Origin: Sphingopyxis bauzanensis
GTDB taxonomy: Bacteria; Pseudomonadota; Alphaproteobacteria; Sphingomonadales; Sphingomonadaceae
DNA: 64,000 nucleotides
Reading direction: 5' to 3'
Assembly: GCF_002205675.1 (NCBI RefSeq)
Contig: NZ_NISK01000004.1
Coordinates: 1-64,000 of the forward strand
The translations under genes and the position numbers were made by a program. The notes under the pieces were generated by a model that was not told the origin of the DNA, ran no database searches, and saw nothing but the letters and a program-made list of their open reading frames with translations. Below, piece by piece: positions 23,155 to 32,092 of this stretch (position 1 is its first letter; each line of letters begins with the position of its first letter).

Positions 23155-23708
23155 CCGGCGTCCTGCACCTTGCCAGCCGCGCCTACATCGCGCGGCCGTG
23201 GCGGAACGGCGGCGGCATCACCCACGATATCGTCACCGTTCCGGCGGGCGCGGGCGAAGATGATTTTTGGTGGCGCGCGAGCATCGCGACGATTGCTGCC
23301 GCCGGGCCCTTTTCATTCTGGCCCCAGGTTGATCGCGCGTTCCTGCTGTTGCGCCGCGAACTGTTGCTAACGATCGGCGACTCCGGTGAACAGCGGATCT
23401 CCCCCGGCGCGCGCGCCATCCGGTTCGCCGGTGAGGCGGCGGTTGCGGCCCGCCCCGTCGAAGGCCCCTGCACCGTGTTCAACCTCATGGCACGTCGCGG
23501 GCGCAGCCGGATAGCGGTGGACTGCTGGACGACAGCGCGGCCGAGCACCGCGGCGCAATGCCTGTTGCTAGCCGAGCAGCCGACGACGGTGCGCGTCCAC
23601 GGCGATGCGATCGCGCTGGCGCAGCAGGACGCGCTGCTTCTGACCGGCGGGATTCCCGCCGGGCTGACATTCGATCGCCCGCTGATCGCCGTCGAAATCT
23701 TCGTCTAA
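23151..23708 (+). CDS. hutD: HutD/Ves family cupin protein
   Basis: The 185-residue protein belongs to the HutD (Ves) family of two-domain cupins. [17 protein letters not shown] and [16 protein letters not shown] are typical. HutD does not catalyse a known step; in pseudomonads it has been proposed to limit hut expression by buffering a pathway metabolite. The GTG at 23151 overlaps the hutU stop (GTGA) and begins at the conserved region. It is the last gene of the operon. Confidence 0.88.
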   Translation: MTGVLHLASRAYIARPWRNGGGITHDIVTVPAGAGEDDFWWRASIATIAAAGPFSFWPQVDRAFLLLRRELLLTIGDSGEQRISPGARAIRFAGEAAVAARPVEGPCTVFNLMARRGRSRIAVDCWTTARPSTAAQCLLLAEQPTTVRVHGDAIALAQQDALLLTGGIPAGLTFDRPLIAVEIFV

Positions 23709-23739
23709 CCAGGCGAGGCGGAGCGCAATCCGCCGCTCC

Positions 23740-24283
23740 GCGGATATGCGCGCGCTCGATCAGCGCGCTGTCCGCCCCGAGACCATGAACCGCGTCAGCC
23801 ATATGTTCGTCGAAGCGCTGGGACAGATGTATCACACGCGGTTGCCGCGCACCTTTCTGAAAGGCGCGACGCCTTTCATCGGCACGCAGTGGAAAGTGGT
23901 GAGCGCAGCTTCTGCCAGTTCGCGGTGCATCACCCCAGCGCCGCGCGTTTCAAGGCCTTCTATCGTCGTAGTTTCCTCCCTGACGAGGCCTTTTTCCAGA
24001 CCCTGATCATGAACAGCCCAACCAGGGCGAGGTGGTGAACGATGATCTACGCACGATCGACTGGATACCTGACGGCGATATCAAGCTGCGTCCGCGCACC
24101 TTCGTCACTGCCGATGCGCTCCGCCTGACGCTCAGCCCTGACCTGTTCGCACGCAAATTCAACCTCGAAGAAGATGCGGTGATCTTCGATCTGCTCGAGG
24201 CCCATCTGAAAACTCCGGCAGCCAAGACCTATGCTGGCGACCCGACTCCCATACCGCGGCGACCTGCGCTCGAACCGGCCTGA
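23740..24283 (+). pseudogene. Frameshifted remnant of a family-14 (core-2/I-branching-like) glycosyltransferase
   Basis: Pieces of one protein can be read across three frames. From about 23785 the frame gives FIGTQWKVV, like the GSQW motif of GT14 enzymes. After a shift near 23896-23900 it continues as FAVHHPSAARFKAFYRRSF and LPDEAFFQTLIMNS, matching the GT14 block with PDExFFQT. After a second shift near 24014 it reads NDDLRTIDWIPDG and ends as LFARKFNLEEDAVIFDLLEA, the usual GT14 end. The 5' half of the gene is missing. It lies directly downstream of hutD and is likely a decayed gene beside the integrated element. Confidence 0.7.
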
Positions 24284-25339
24284 TAAGTCACGTAACAGCG
24301 CAGGCGCCGAGCCTCCGGCAATCGCAATTGCGGCGACGGCGGCTCTATCGCGTGATTTTTCATGACAATCGAGCAGGCGTTCTTCGTTTTCGTCCTCCCG
24401 GCTCGGCCAGATTTGCGCCCGATCAATCGTGAAGGCGATGCCAGTCGTCTTGATATGCAGCCATTGCGGCCACTTTCCGCCAACCTGCCGCCAATGCGAG
24501 GTAGGACAGGCGAAGGGAGTCTGTCTGGCAAATGCTCGCCTGATCAGCGAAGCCCGCAGCTCTCGCAAGGCATTGAATCTCCGTCAGCATCGACCGGGTC
24601 TAGGCCTTTGTCGGCCTTATATCTAATGGCTTCTCGTCCGCCCTCTCGGCCGACTTATAAACTGCGACATCGCCGGACACTGTCATGTTGACATCCATAG
24701 GGATTGGGTAGACCGCACCTTGGCGCCATCCGAAGAAGTTATTCCTCCGGTCAGCGGACCCGTCTTGGCGGCGTCTGCCTTGCCTCTTTGAGGCCAGCAT
24801 CCTGCCCCGGCATTGATATCGGTGCCGGGGCGGTGTGTGGCGGGACCAGCGAGAAGACGGGATCGGGTCTCTTGGCAATTCCACTTAAATGCTTGGAGCG
24901 CTGCATTTGCAGCAGACGCACCATGCGGCGGAGTGTTGATTTTAAGTGCGTACCTCTCGTCTTGTTCCGCAATACGCTCACGCAGGTCGGACAGCCGTCT
25001 TGCGGCCGGCCAAGACTTAGCCGAGGCGCTAAGCTGCCGATCTCCACTCGGAAAACAGATTATGCCGCCCAAGAGACACAGCCGATTCGGATCGGCCCTT
25101 TCGATCTAGGGGGGACGTGAGAGGGTGCAAATCTTGGCACCAAAGCTCTTCGCTGGGACAGCATGGGAGATTAATTTCGCCCAAAAATCGCACGCCGGGA
25201 GCCGAAAGAAAACGCCAAGAAACGACAGGACACGACAGAGGCGAATGGCACCATTTTTGGCACTCTTGCGCGATTTTTTCGTATCGCCAATTATACATCC
25301 AGGGGAGCCCAACCGAAGCCAGCCGATGGAGTGTTTGCC
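24284..25339. other. About 1 kb without a recognisable gene, between a pseudogene and the AlpA gene
   Basis: Several open frames of 90-140 codons occur on both strands here, but they overlap one another, lack ribosome sites and resemble no family I know. One minus-strand frame (25072 to 24683, starting with TTG) has a fairly natural composition and could be a relic. The GC content falls around 25150-25300, just before the AlpA gene. The left end of the integrated element is probably inside this stretch, but no attachment repeat was identified. Confidence 0.4.
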
Positions 25340-25567
25340 ATGCCCGTCTCCGAAAGGATCATCCGCCTACCCACCGTTCTCAATCGCACCGGACTGTCAC
25401 GTTCCACCCTCTATCGTAAGATCGCCGAGGGCACCTTCCCCGCGCAGGTGCAGATCAGCGTGCATGGTGCCGGGTGGTGGGAGTCCGCCATCAATCGGTG
25501 GATCGCCGACCCGCCCGGCTACCGCGCCGAAAATGACAATCGGCCCATTGGCGATGGGCCGGTATGA
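25340..25567 (+). CDS. AlpA-family (MerR-like) DNA-binding protein of an integrated element
   Basis: The 75-residue protein has an AlpA/excisionase-type winged helix: IIRLPTVLNRTGLSRSTLYR followed by FPAQVQISVHGAGWWESAIN with its RW ending. Such proteins regulate or assist excision of prophages and integrative elements. The ATG at 25340 fits the family start; a GTG three codons upstream is possible. Its stop overlaps the next small ORF by ATGA, and a serine recombinase follows. Confidence 0.85.
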   Translation: MPVSERIIRLPTVLNRTGLSRSTLYRKIAEGTFPAQVQISVHGAGWWESAINRWIADPPGYRAENDNRPIGDGPV

Positions 25568-25743
25568 AAAAGGACGAAGCGCCGCGTTCGCGGCCGCTCA
25601 CGGCCGCGAATGACAACTCTTCCGCACTTGCTCCTGCCGCGGTTGACGCGGCCCTGACGCGCATCGCCGAGGCGATCGGACGACACATCGCGCGCGAGCA
25701 TGTGCGGGCGCGGAAAGCCGCCAACGACAATGATCTTTCGTAA
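25564..25743 (+). CDS. 59-residue protein coupled to alpA, unknown function
   Basis: An ATG overlapping the alpA stop (ATGA) opens a 59-codon frame ending in TAA at 25741-25743. The product starts MKKDEAPRSRPLTAANDNS and has an Ala/Arg-rich helical region (ITRIAEAIGRHIAREH-like, about residues 30-45) and an AANDND tail. No family is recognised. The tight overlap and its location between alpA and the recombinase support a real gene that may help control recombination. It is short enough to be missed by automatic annotation. Confidence 0.6.
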   Translation: MKKDEAPRSRPLTAANDNSSALAPAAVDAALTRIAEAIGRHIAREHVRARKAANDNDLS

Positions 25744-25850
25744 ATATGCGAAGGCCCGCGAGCGTTGACCCTAGGGGCATGGCGCGCGAGACCGTCATAG
25801 GGGAGCAAGCGGGCCGGTGTCCGCTTGCCTCTACTCCAAAGGAAGATGTC

Positions 25851-27485
25851 ATGATCCGCGCCGCGCTCTATGCCCGCTATTCCTCCGATCAACAGAGTTC
25901 GGCCTCGATCGCCGACCAGCAGCGCATCTGCCGCGAACGCGCAGCGTGCGAAGGGTGGCAGATCGAAGGCGCCTATGAGGATGCCGCGATCTCGGGCGCG
26001 AGCATGATTCTTCGCCCCGGCATTCAGCGGCTGCTTGCCGACGCGCAGGCGGGCAAGTTCGATATCGTCCTCGCCGAGGCGCTCGACCGCGTGTCGCGCG
26101 ATCAGGCCGATGTCGCGACACTGTTCAAGCATTTGCAGTTTGCGCGGGTGCCGCTGGTTACGCTCGCTGAAGGGGAAATCTCCGAACTGCACGTGGGGCT
26201 CAAGGGAACGATGAACGCGCTGTTCCTCAAGGACCTTGCGAAGAAAACCCATCGCGGCCTGCGCGGGCGCGTTGAGAAGGGCTTCTCGGCTGGGGCGGTG
26301 GGCTATGGCTATCGCATGATCCGGCGCCTTTCGAGCGAAGGCGAGCTGGTGCGCGGCGAGCGCGAGATCGACCCCGCCGCGGCGCTGATCGTCGAGCGCA
26401 TCTTCCGCGAATTCGCGGCGGGCAAGAGCCCGCTCGCAATCGCGCGCGGCCTCAACGCCGATGGCATATCGGGGCCAGCGGGCAAGGCTTGGCGCGATAC
26501 CAGCATCCGCGGCGATGTTCGCCGGGGGACCGGTATCCTCAACAACGAGCTTTACGTCGGCGTCCGGGTCTGGAACCACAAGCATTCGGTCAAAGACCCG
26601 AGCACCGGCAAGAGCGTCATGCGCCTCAATCCCGAAGGCGAATGGGTGCGGAAAGCGGCTCCAGAGCTTCGCGTCGTCAGCGATGACCTCTGGGCAGCGG
26701 TCAAGCGCCAGCAGGCGGCGCTTGCCGAGCGCCACACAGCGGTCAAGGAAGCCGCACAGGCGCGCGCGCTGCATGGCGCTCGTCGGCCCGCCTATCTTCT
26801 CTCGGGGCTCCTTGAATGCGGCGCCTGCGGCGGTGTCTATGCGATCGTCGTAGCAGACCGCTATGGCTGCGCCGGTCATCATCGCGGTCGTGCCTGCACC
26901 AACGGTCGGACGATCCGGCGCGAGCTATTAGAGCGAAGGGCGCTGGCAGGCATGACCGACAAGCTCGTGTCGGCGGACAAGATCGAGGCAGCGGTCGCAG
27001 CCTATACAGCGCACATCAACCGCGAGAACCGCGAGCGGCGGATTGAGGCCGATACCGATCGGCGCGCGCTCGCGAAGATCGACAAGGCCGTCGCGGGCAT
27101 CATGGCTGCGATCGAGGACGGACTATACCAGCCTGCCATGAAGGCGCGCATGGCCGAGTTGGAACGCGAAAAATCCGAAATCACCGCGCGCCTTGCCGAG
27201 GCGCCGCAGGATGTTCCAGACATCCATCCCGGCATCGCCGAAATCTACAAGCGCAAGGTGGAACGGCTGACCGAGACACTCGCTGACCCTGAAACGCGGC
27301 TCGATGCTTCGAGCGACATTCGCTCGCTCGTTGGAAAGATCGTGCTGCATCCCGGCGCGAAGCGCGGGGAAATCCATGCGACCCTTCACGGGTCGTTGAT
27401 GGGGATACTCGACTTCGCTAACGACAACCCGTCGCCCGACGCCAGCCGAGTTATAACATCGGTGGCCTCGGGTTCGCGGGGATGA
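25851..27485 (+). CDS. Large serine recombinase (site-specific integrase)
   Basis: The 544-residue protein has an N-terminal resolvase domain with the catalytic Ser in ALYARYSSDQQ and the arginine helix around EALDRVSRDQADVA. A recombinase domain (GFSAGAVGYGYRMIRR) follows. A zinc ribbon has LLECGACGGVYAIV with two later Cys, and the C-terminal region is coiled-coil. This is the layout of phage-type large serine integrases. The ATG at 25851 has AAAGGAAG in front; the upstream frame is not family-like. It lies at the right side of the element, 65 bp from the stop of the carboxyltransferase gene. Confidence 0.92.
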   Translation: MIRAALYARYSSDQQSSASIADQQRICRERAACEGWQIEGAYEDAAISGASMILRPGIQRLLADAQAGKFDIVLAEALDRVSRDQADVATLFKHLQFARVPLVTLAEGEISELHVGLKGTMNALFLKDLAKKTHRGLRGRVEKGFSAGAVGYGYRMIRRLSSEGELVRGEREIDPAAALIVERIFREFAAGKSPLAIARGLNADGISGPAGKAWRDTSIRGDVRRGTGILNNELYVGVRVWNHKHSVKDPSTGKSVMRLNPEGEWVRKAAPELRVVSDDLWAAVKRQQAALAERHTAVKEAAQARALHGARRPAYLLSGLLECGACGGVYAIVVADRYGCAGHHRGRACTNGRTIRRELLERRALAGMTDKLVSADKIEAAVAAYTAHINRENRERRIEADTDRRALAKIDKAVAGIMAAIEDGLYQPAMKARMAELEREKSEITARLAEAPQDVPDIHPGIAEIYKRKVERLTETLADPETRLDASSDIRSLVGKIVLHPGAKRGEIHATLHGSLMGILDFANDNPSPDASRVITSVASGSRG

Positions 27486-27550
27486 CGAAATCAGGCAATG
27501 TCTCTACGCCTAAACTGCACCCTGCAACTACGTATCTGTTCATCAGCCGC

Positions 27551-29068
27551 CTATCGCAACACCCGCCATGCCAAGTCCGCAAACTCGCACAGCAACGGCC
27601 GTGTGTCGCGCGGATCGATAATATCCTCGACCCCGAATTTCTCCGCCGTCCGGAACGGCGAACGCACCCGATTCAACCGCTCGCGAATCGCCTCCAGATG
27701 CGCGGCCGGATCCTTGGCCGCCTCGAGCTCGCTCTTGTACGCAACTTCGACCCCGCCCTCGATCGGCAGACTCCCCCAATCGCCCGACGGCCACGCGAAA
27801 CGGTACTGGAACCGCTCGGCATTCGACATCGCGCTGCCCGCGATCCCATAGGCGCGGCGCACCACCACCGACGCCAGCGGCACCGTCGCGCGGTAGATCG
27901 CGTTCATCGCCTGCACCCCGTAACGGATCGTCCCCGTCCGCTCGGCCTCGCCGCCGATCATGAAGCCCGGATTGTCGACGAGGTGCACGATCGGCAGTCG
28001 GAACTGGTCGGCCAGCTTGACGAACCGCTCGGCCTTCTCACTCGTCTTCGCATCCCACGATCCGCCAAGATAGGAGGGATCGCTAGCGAGCACCGCGACC
28101 GGATAGCCATCGAGCCGCGCAAACGCGGTGATCACCGCCCGCCCCCAACGCGCACCCATTTCGAAAAAGCTCCCGCGATCGAACACCGCGTCCGCGATCC
28201 GCCGCATCGCATAAACCTGCTTGGCTTCGCGCGGTACCGCCGCCAGCAAGCTCTCCTCGCGCCGGTCGGCCGGATCGCTGCATTCGGTCCGCAGCGCCCG
28301 ATCATGGATCGACGAGGGCAAGTACGACAGGAAGCGCCGCGCCGCCGCAAACGCGTCGGCCTCGCTCGCGACCTCGTCGTCGACAACGCCGTTGCGCGTA
28401 TGCACGCCGGTGCCGCCCAGTTCCTCGCGGTCGAGCGTATCGCCGATTACCGCCGCGACCGCCGGCCCCGCCGCGAACAGCTGCGACAGCCCGCGCACCA
28501 TAACGCTGTAGTGGCTCGCCACCACCCGCGCGGCGCCGAGCCCCGCCGTCGGCCCCAGCGCGAGCGCCACCACCGGCACCGTGTCGAGATTGGCGATGAT
28601 CTCCTGCCAGCCCGGCACATGCGGGATATAGGTGTAGCCCATATCCTCCAGCGTCTTGACCGACCCGCCACCGCCGGTGCCGTCGATCATCCGGATCAAC
28701 GGCAGCCGATATTCATGCGCCATCGCCTCGCACTGCACGAACTTGCGGTGCAGCGCCGCATCCGCCGCGCCGCCGCGCACCGTGAAATCGTCGGCGCTGG
28801 CAACCACTGGCCGCCCGTTGATATTCGCGCGGCCAAAGATGAAATTACTCGCGGCGAGGTCTTCCAGCTCGCCGTCCGGGCCATATTTGCCGCGCCCCGC
28901 GATCTTGCCGATCTCGCGAAAACTACCCGCATCGACCATCCCCGCGAGCCGCGCCCGCGCGTCCATCTTGCCGCGGCTGTGCTGGCGCGCGACCTTTTCC
29001 TCGCCGCCCATCTTCTCGGCCAGCGCGCGCCGCGCCGCGAGTTCGTCGATCTCTTTTTTCCAGCTCAT
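27551..29068 (-). CDS. Acyl-CoA carboxylase beta subunit (carboxyltransferase)
   Basis: The 505-residue protein is a carboxyltransferase of the propionyl/methylcrotonyl-CoA type, transferring CO2 from biotin to an acyl-CoA. Both halves are present: the N-terminal half with MIDGTGGGGSVKTLEDMGY and GPTAGLGAARVVASHYSVM, and the C-terminal half with LVDNPGFMIGGEAERTG and RRAYGIAGSAM. The ATG at 29068 matches the usual start (MSWKKEIDEL). No biotin carboxylase subunit is adjacent, so its partner must be elsewhere. The substrate cannot be fixed from sequence alone. Confidence 0.88.
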   Translation of the reverse strand: MSWKKEIDELAARRALAEKMGGEEKVARQHSRGKMDARARLAGMVDAGSFREIGKIAGRGKYGPDGELEDLAASNFIFGRANINGRPVVASADDFTVRGGAADAALHRKFVQCEAMAHEYRLPLIRMIDGTGGGGSVKTLEDMGYTYIPHVPGWQEIIANLDTVPVVALALGPTAGLGAARVVASHYSVMVRGLSQLFAAGPAVAAVIGDTLDREELGGTGVHTRNGVVDDEVASEADAFAAARRFLSYLPSSIHDRALRTECSDPADRREESLLAAVPREAKQVYAMRRIADAVFDRGSFFEMGARWGRAVITAFARLDGYPVAVLASDPSYLGGSWDAKTSEKAERFVKLADQFRLPIVHLVDNPGFMIGGEAERTGTIRYGVQAMNAIYRATVPLASVVVRRAYGIAGSAMSNAERFQYRFAWPSGDWGSLPIEGGVEVAYKSELEAAKDPAAHLEAIRERLNRVRSPFRTAEKFGVEDIIDPRDTRPLLCEFADLAWRVLR

Positions 29069-29146
29069 GGGATAAAGGCTATCTGACGTTGACGGAAACG
29101 TCATGCAAAACCTTGCCCGCCTCTGCCCCGCTGCTATCGTTGTCCG

Positions 29147-29617
29147 ATGATCCGCAAATTCTTCGCTACCCTGGCCGCCTCGCTGCTCCTGATGGCGCCC
29201 GCACTCGCCGCTGACAGCGCCGTCCCACGCACCCTCACCGGCATCGAAGACGCCTATAAAAGCGACGCCTTCAACGCCGACCCAATGCCCGCCATCGACA
29301 TCACCCTCGCCGCGGCAAAGGCGTCGGGCAAGCGCGTGTTACTGGTGATGGGCACCGGCGGTTGTCACGACAGCGCCTGGTTTGCGGCGGTGCGCGACCG
29401 ATACGAGATCGTCTATGCCGACATCGGCATGCCGCACGTCCGCGGGCTTGGTCGCAACCCCCAAGTGCCCAAGCGCTTCCGCTTCCGCATCAAGGGCACG
29501 CCCACCGTCGCCGTGCTCGACACCGAAGGCCGCGTGCTCAATCGCAAGGCGGCGCCCAAATGGCGCAACGCCGCCAGCCGCAGCGACGACGGCATCTATA
29601 ACGAGCTGATGAATTAG
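29147..29617 (+). CDS. Exported thioredoxin-fold protein with a single Cys at the active site
   Basis: The 156-residue protein has a signal peptide ending in PALAAD and a thioredoxin-like fold: KRVLLVMGTGGCHDSAWF, then RFRIKGTPTVAVLDTEGRV with the conserved cis-Pro (TPT). A normal thioredoxin has CxxC, but here only GGCHDS remains, so dithiol redox activity is unlikely; it may be a binding or scaffold protein. It is divergent from the carboxyltransferase gene and is followed 10 nt later by an SDR gene with a good ribosome site. Confidence 0.75.
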   Translation: MIRKFFATLAASLLLMAPALAADSAVPRTLTGIEDAYKSDAFNADPMPAIDITLAAAKASGKRVLLVMGTGGCHDSAWFAAVRDRYEIVYADIGMPHVRGLGRNPQVPKRFRFRIKGTPTVAVLDTEGRVLNRKAAPKWRNAASRSDDGIYNELMN

Positions 29618-29627
29618 GAAGAGAGAC

Positions 29628-30407
29628 ATGGCCGATATGAACCTTGCGGGGCGCGTCGCGCTCGTCACCGGCGCGTCGCGCGGGATCGGTCGCGGCATCG
29701 CCATCGGGCTCGCCGAGGCGGGCGCCGACGTCGCGGTCAACTTCACCCGCGGCGAGGAGGCCGCCGCCGAAACCGTCACCGCAATCGAAACGATCGGGCG
29801 CAAGGCAAAAGCCTATCAAGCGTCGGTCACTGACGAAGCCGCCTGCGCCGCGATGATTGCTGCGGTCGAAGCCGACTTCGGTCCAATGTCGATCCTGATC
29901 AACAACGCGGGCATCGCGAGCCGCGGCCAGTCGGTCGCCGACACCAGCCCCGAAGAAGTCGACAAACTCTTCGCCGTCCACGCCGGTGGCCCGCACCGCC
30001 TGTCGCGCCTCGCGCTGCCGCAGCTTCGCACCCACGCACGCAGCGACATCATTTTCATCTCCAGCATTGCGACCTATGTGAACTCGCCCAATGGCGCCCC
30101 CTACACGATGGCGAAAGCGGCGGGCGAAGCCCTCGCGCTGACGCTGGCCAAGGAGGAACTCGCGTACGGCGTCCGCGTCAACATCGTCGCGCCCGCGCTC
30201 ACCGTCAGCGATATGGGTGAAAAACTCTCGCGCGCGATCACTGGCCAGGACGACATCCAGCATCTCGCCGCCAAAATGCCCTTCGGCCGCGTCGCCGTCC
30301 CCGCCGATGTGGCCGCGGCGGTGCTGTGGTTCGTCAGCGACGCGAACAGCTATTGCTCAGGCCAGAAACTCAATATCGATGGTGCGGGACAAGCGACGTT
30401 TCGATAA
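29628..30407 (+). CDS. Short-chain dehydrogenase/reductase, FabG-like
   Basis: The 259-residue protein is a classical SDR. The cofactor site is VTGASRGIGRGIAIG, the NNAGIAS motif follows, and the catalytic residues are Ser in FISSIATYV and Tyr/Lys in YTMAKAA. It resembles 3-oxoacyl-ACP reductases, but many SDRs look the same and the substrate is unknown. A GAAGAGAG ribosome site precedes the ATG. It is probably co-transcribed with the thioredoxin-fold gene. Confidence 0.85.
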   Translation: MADMNLAGRVALVTGASRGIGRGIAIGLAEAGADVAVNFTRGEEAAAETVTAIETIGRKAKAYQASVTDEAACAAMIAAVEADFGPMSILINNAGIASRGQSVADTSPEEVDKLFAVHAGGPHRLSRLALPQLRTHARSDIIFISSIATYVNSPNGAPYTMAKAAGEALALTLAKEELAYGVRVNIVAPALTVSDMGEKLSRAITGQDDIQHLAAKMPFGRVAVPADVAAAVLWFVSDANSYCSGQKLNIDGAGQATFR

Positions 30408-30413
30408 AAACAA

Positions 30414-30526
30414 TCCTCCTCGTCGCGCAGCGATGGGGAGGCGGCAGCCCGAAGCGCTGACGGAGGGTCATTGGCGCGACTGTCGCAGCCCCTCCACCCC
30501 TCCCCGTGAATTCGTCACAGGGAGAA
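30414..30526. repeat. Intergenic repeat, family A (copy 1)
   Basis: This copy begins with TCCTCCT, includes CGCAGCGATGGGGAGG and the core GAAGCGCTGACGGAGGG, and ends with CACAGGGAGAAT. The same blocks recur at 55615-55678, 60051-60183 and 62782-62915. The two ends are roughly inverted, so the element can form a long hairpin. It lies between two convergent genes. Confidence 0.75.
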
Positions 30527-30534
30527 TAAAAAGC

Positions 30535-31098
30535 TCACACCATCCCATGCTCCGCCGGAATCCCCGACGGTGGCCCCACCGGCATTCGCATCAATTCGGC
30601 CTCGCTCGCGCCCGCCTCATAACGCGCTAGCAATTCGTCTGGATCATATTCGATCCCGATGGGATTGCCGCCGAACGCTTCGCTCTGCATATAGGCGACC
30701 GCGTCCGCCACTGTGCCGTGATCGACCTGAAACTCCATCCGGTTGCCGTCGGGGTCGGTATAATAGAGCGACAGCGTCGTCCCGTGGTGGATCGGCCAAT
30801 AGGGTGTGATCCCCGCCGCCTTCAGCCGTTTGTAAACCTCCATCAGATCGCCCGCGCTAGCATAGGTATAGGCGACATGATTGACCCCGACATCGCCGCG
30901 CCCGCCATCGCCGCCCGGTTTCAGCAACTCGAGGTTCGCGAACGCAAAGCGGTGATGCTCGTCGTCATAGGTCAGGAAAGCGAGCGCCGGGTCCTGATGC
31001 ACGACCTCGGCCTCGAACACCTGTTGGTACCAGGCGATCATCGCGTCATAGCGCCGTGTCATATAGACGACGTGCGCGAACTTGCTCGGTTTCGTCAT
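30535..31098 (-). CDS. VOC-family (glyoxalase/extradiol dioxygenase-like) protein
   Basis: The 187-residue protein has one VOC module: FAHVVYMTRRYDAMIAWYQ at the start, GVNHVAYTYA in the middle and YTDPDGNRMEFQVD at the end. The likely metal ligands are His in AHVV, His in NHVAY and Glu in RMEFQ. This resembles ring-cleavage extradiol dioxygenase single-module proteins, but the substrate is not predictable. The ATG at 31098 follows GGAGTGGGG. It converges on the SDR gene and diverges from the DMT transporter. Confidence 0.8.
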   Translation of the reverse strand: MTKPSKFAHVVYMTRRYDAMIAWYQQVFEAEVVHQDPALAFLTYDDEHHRFAFANLELLKPGGDGGRGDVGVNHVAYTYASAGDLMEVYKRLKAAGITPYWPIHHGTTLSLYYTDPDGNRMEFQVDHGTVADAVAYMQSEAFGGNPIGIEYDPDELLARYEAGASEAELMRMPVGPPSGIPAEHGMV

Positions 31099-31183
31099 AG
31101 CCCCACTCCACCCATGACCCGGCGCGATGCTGCGCGCGTTAGTTTCGTTGTGCAAGCCCGAATCCCTCGGCTAGTGGCGGGTC

Positions 31184-32086
31184 ATGCGCCCCGATTCGGC
31201 CTCTCCCGTCATCCCGTTCCTGATCGCATGCGCGGGTATTGCGACCTTTTCGGCGATGGACGTGCTCATGAAGGGGCTGTCGATCGACATCGGTGCCTAT
31301 AACGCTGTCCTGTGGCGCACCGGCGCCGGTACGATCCTCAGCGGCGCGATCTATTTCGCCAGTCGCCCCGCAATGCCCGACCGCGCAACGCTACGTATTC
31401 ACGCCATTCGCTCACTGTTCGTCGCGGGCATGGCGGTCAGCTTTTTCTGGGCGCTCGCGCGGTTGCCGATGGCCGAGGCGATCGCGATCGCCTTCATTGC
31501 CCCGCTCGCGACGCTCTACATGGCCGCGATCTTCCTCGGCGAGAAGATCGGGCCGCGCTCGATCATGGCGTCGGTGCTCGGCATCGCCGGGGTGCTGGTC
31601 ATCGTCGCGGGCAAGCTCGGCCGCGGCGACTATGCGCCCGAAGCCCTGTGGGCGGTCGGCGCGGTCGTCGCCTCGGCGCTGCTCTATGCCTATAACCTCA
31701 TCCTCGCGCGGCGGCAGGCCAAGATGGCCGAGCCGATGGAGATCGCCTTTTTCCAGAACGGCTTCGTCGCGCTGATCCTCGCGCTCGGCGCCCCTTGGTT
31801 CCTCGCGGTTCCCGGCAGCGATCAGGCGATCCCGCTCGTCGGCGCCGCCTTCCTCGCGGTAACGTCGCTGCTCCTGCTGAGCTGGGCCTATGCCCGCGCC
31901 GAAGCGCAAATCCTGGCGACCACCGAATATACCGGCTTCCTGTGGGCGATGCTGTTCGGCTGGATGTTCTTCGATGAAGCGGTAACCTGGCCGACGATCG
32001 TCGGGGCGGTACTGATCGTCGTCGGCTGTCTGATCGTGGCGCGCAAAACCCCGCAGCTCGATCCGATCGAACCGGCAGCGGCTTAG
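31184..32086 (+). CDS. DMT-superfamily transporter (EamA type)
   Basis: The 300-residue protein has about ten hydrophobic helices in two EamA repeats. The first repeat ends with PLATLYMAAIFLGEKIG and the second with GFLWAMLFGWMFFDEAVTW, the typical pattern of a conserved Glu near the end of each repeat. This family exports or imports small metabolites such as amino acids or purines; the substrate is unknown. It is divergent from the VOC gene. A long inverted repeat follows at 32093-32230. Confidence 0.85.
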   Translation: MRPDSASPVIPFLIACAGIATFSAMDVLMKGLSIDIGAYNAVLWRTGAGTILSGAIYFASRPAMPDRATLRIHAIRSLFVAGMAVSFFWALARLPMAEAIAIAFIAPLATLYMAAIFLGEKIGPRSIMASVLGIAGVLVIVAGKLGRGDYAPEALWAVGAVVASALLYAYNLILARRQAKMAEPMEIAFFQNGFVALILALGAPWFLAVPGSDQAIPLVGAAFLAVTSLLLLSWAYARAEAQILATTEYTGFLWAMLFGWMFFDEAVTWPTIVGAVLIVVGCLIVARKTPQLDPIEPAAA

Positions 32087-32092
32087 ATTAGT

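Noticed and set aside
24683-25072. A 129-codon minus-strand frame in the gap before alpA
   Set aside because: It begins with TTG without a ribosome site, overlaps equally long frames on the other strand and resembles no family. It is mentioned only in the gap description.
27482-29086. A 534-codon open frame on the plus strand opposite the carboxyltransferase gene
   Set aside because: It is the antisense of a clear acyl-CoA carboxylase beta subunit. Its product is Arg/Pro/His-rich with no family-like blocks, as expected for a shadow frame in high-GC DNA.
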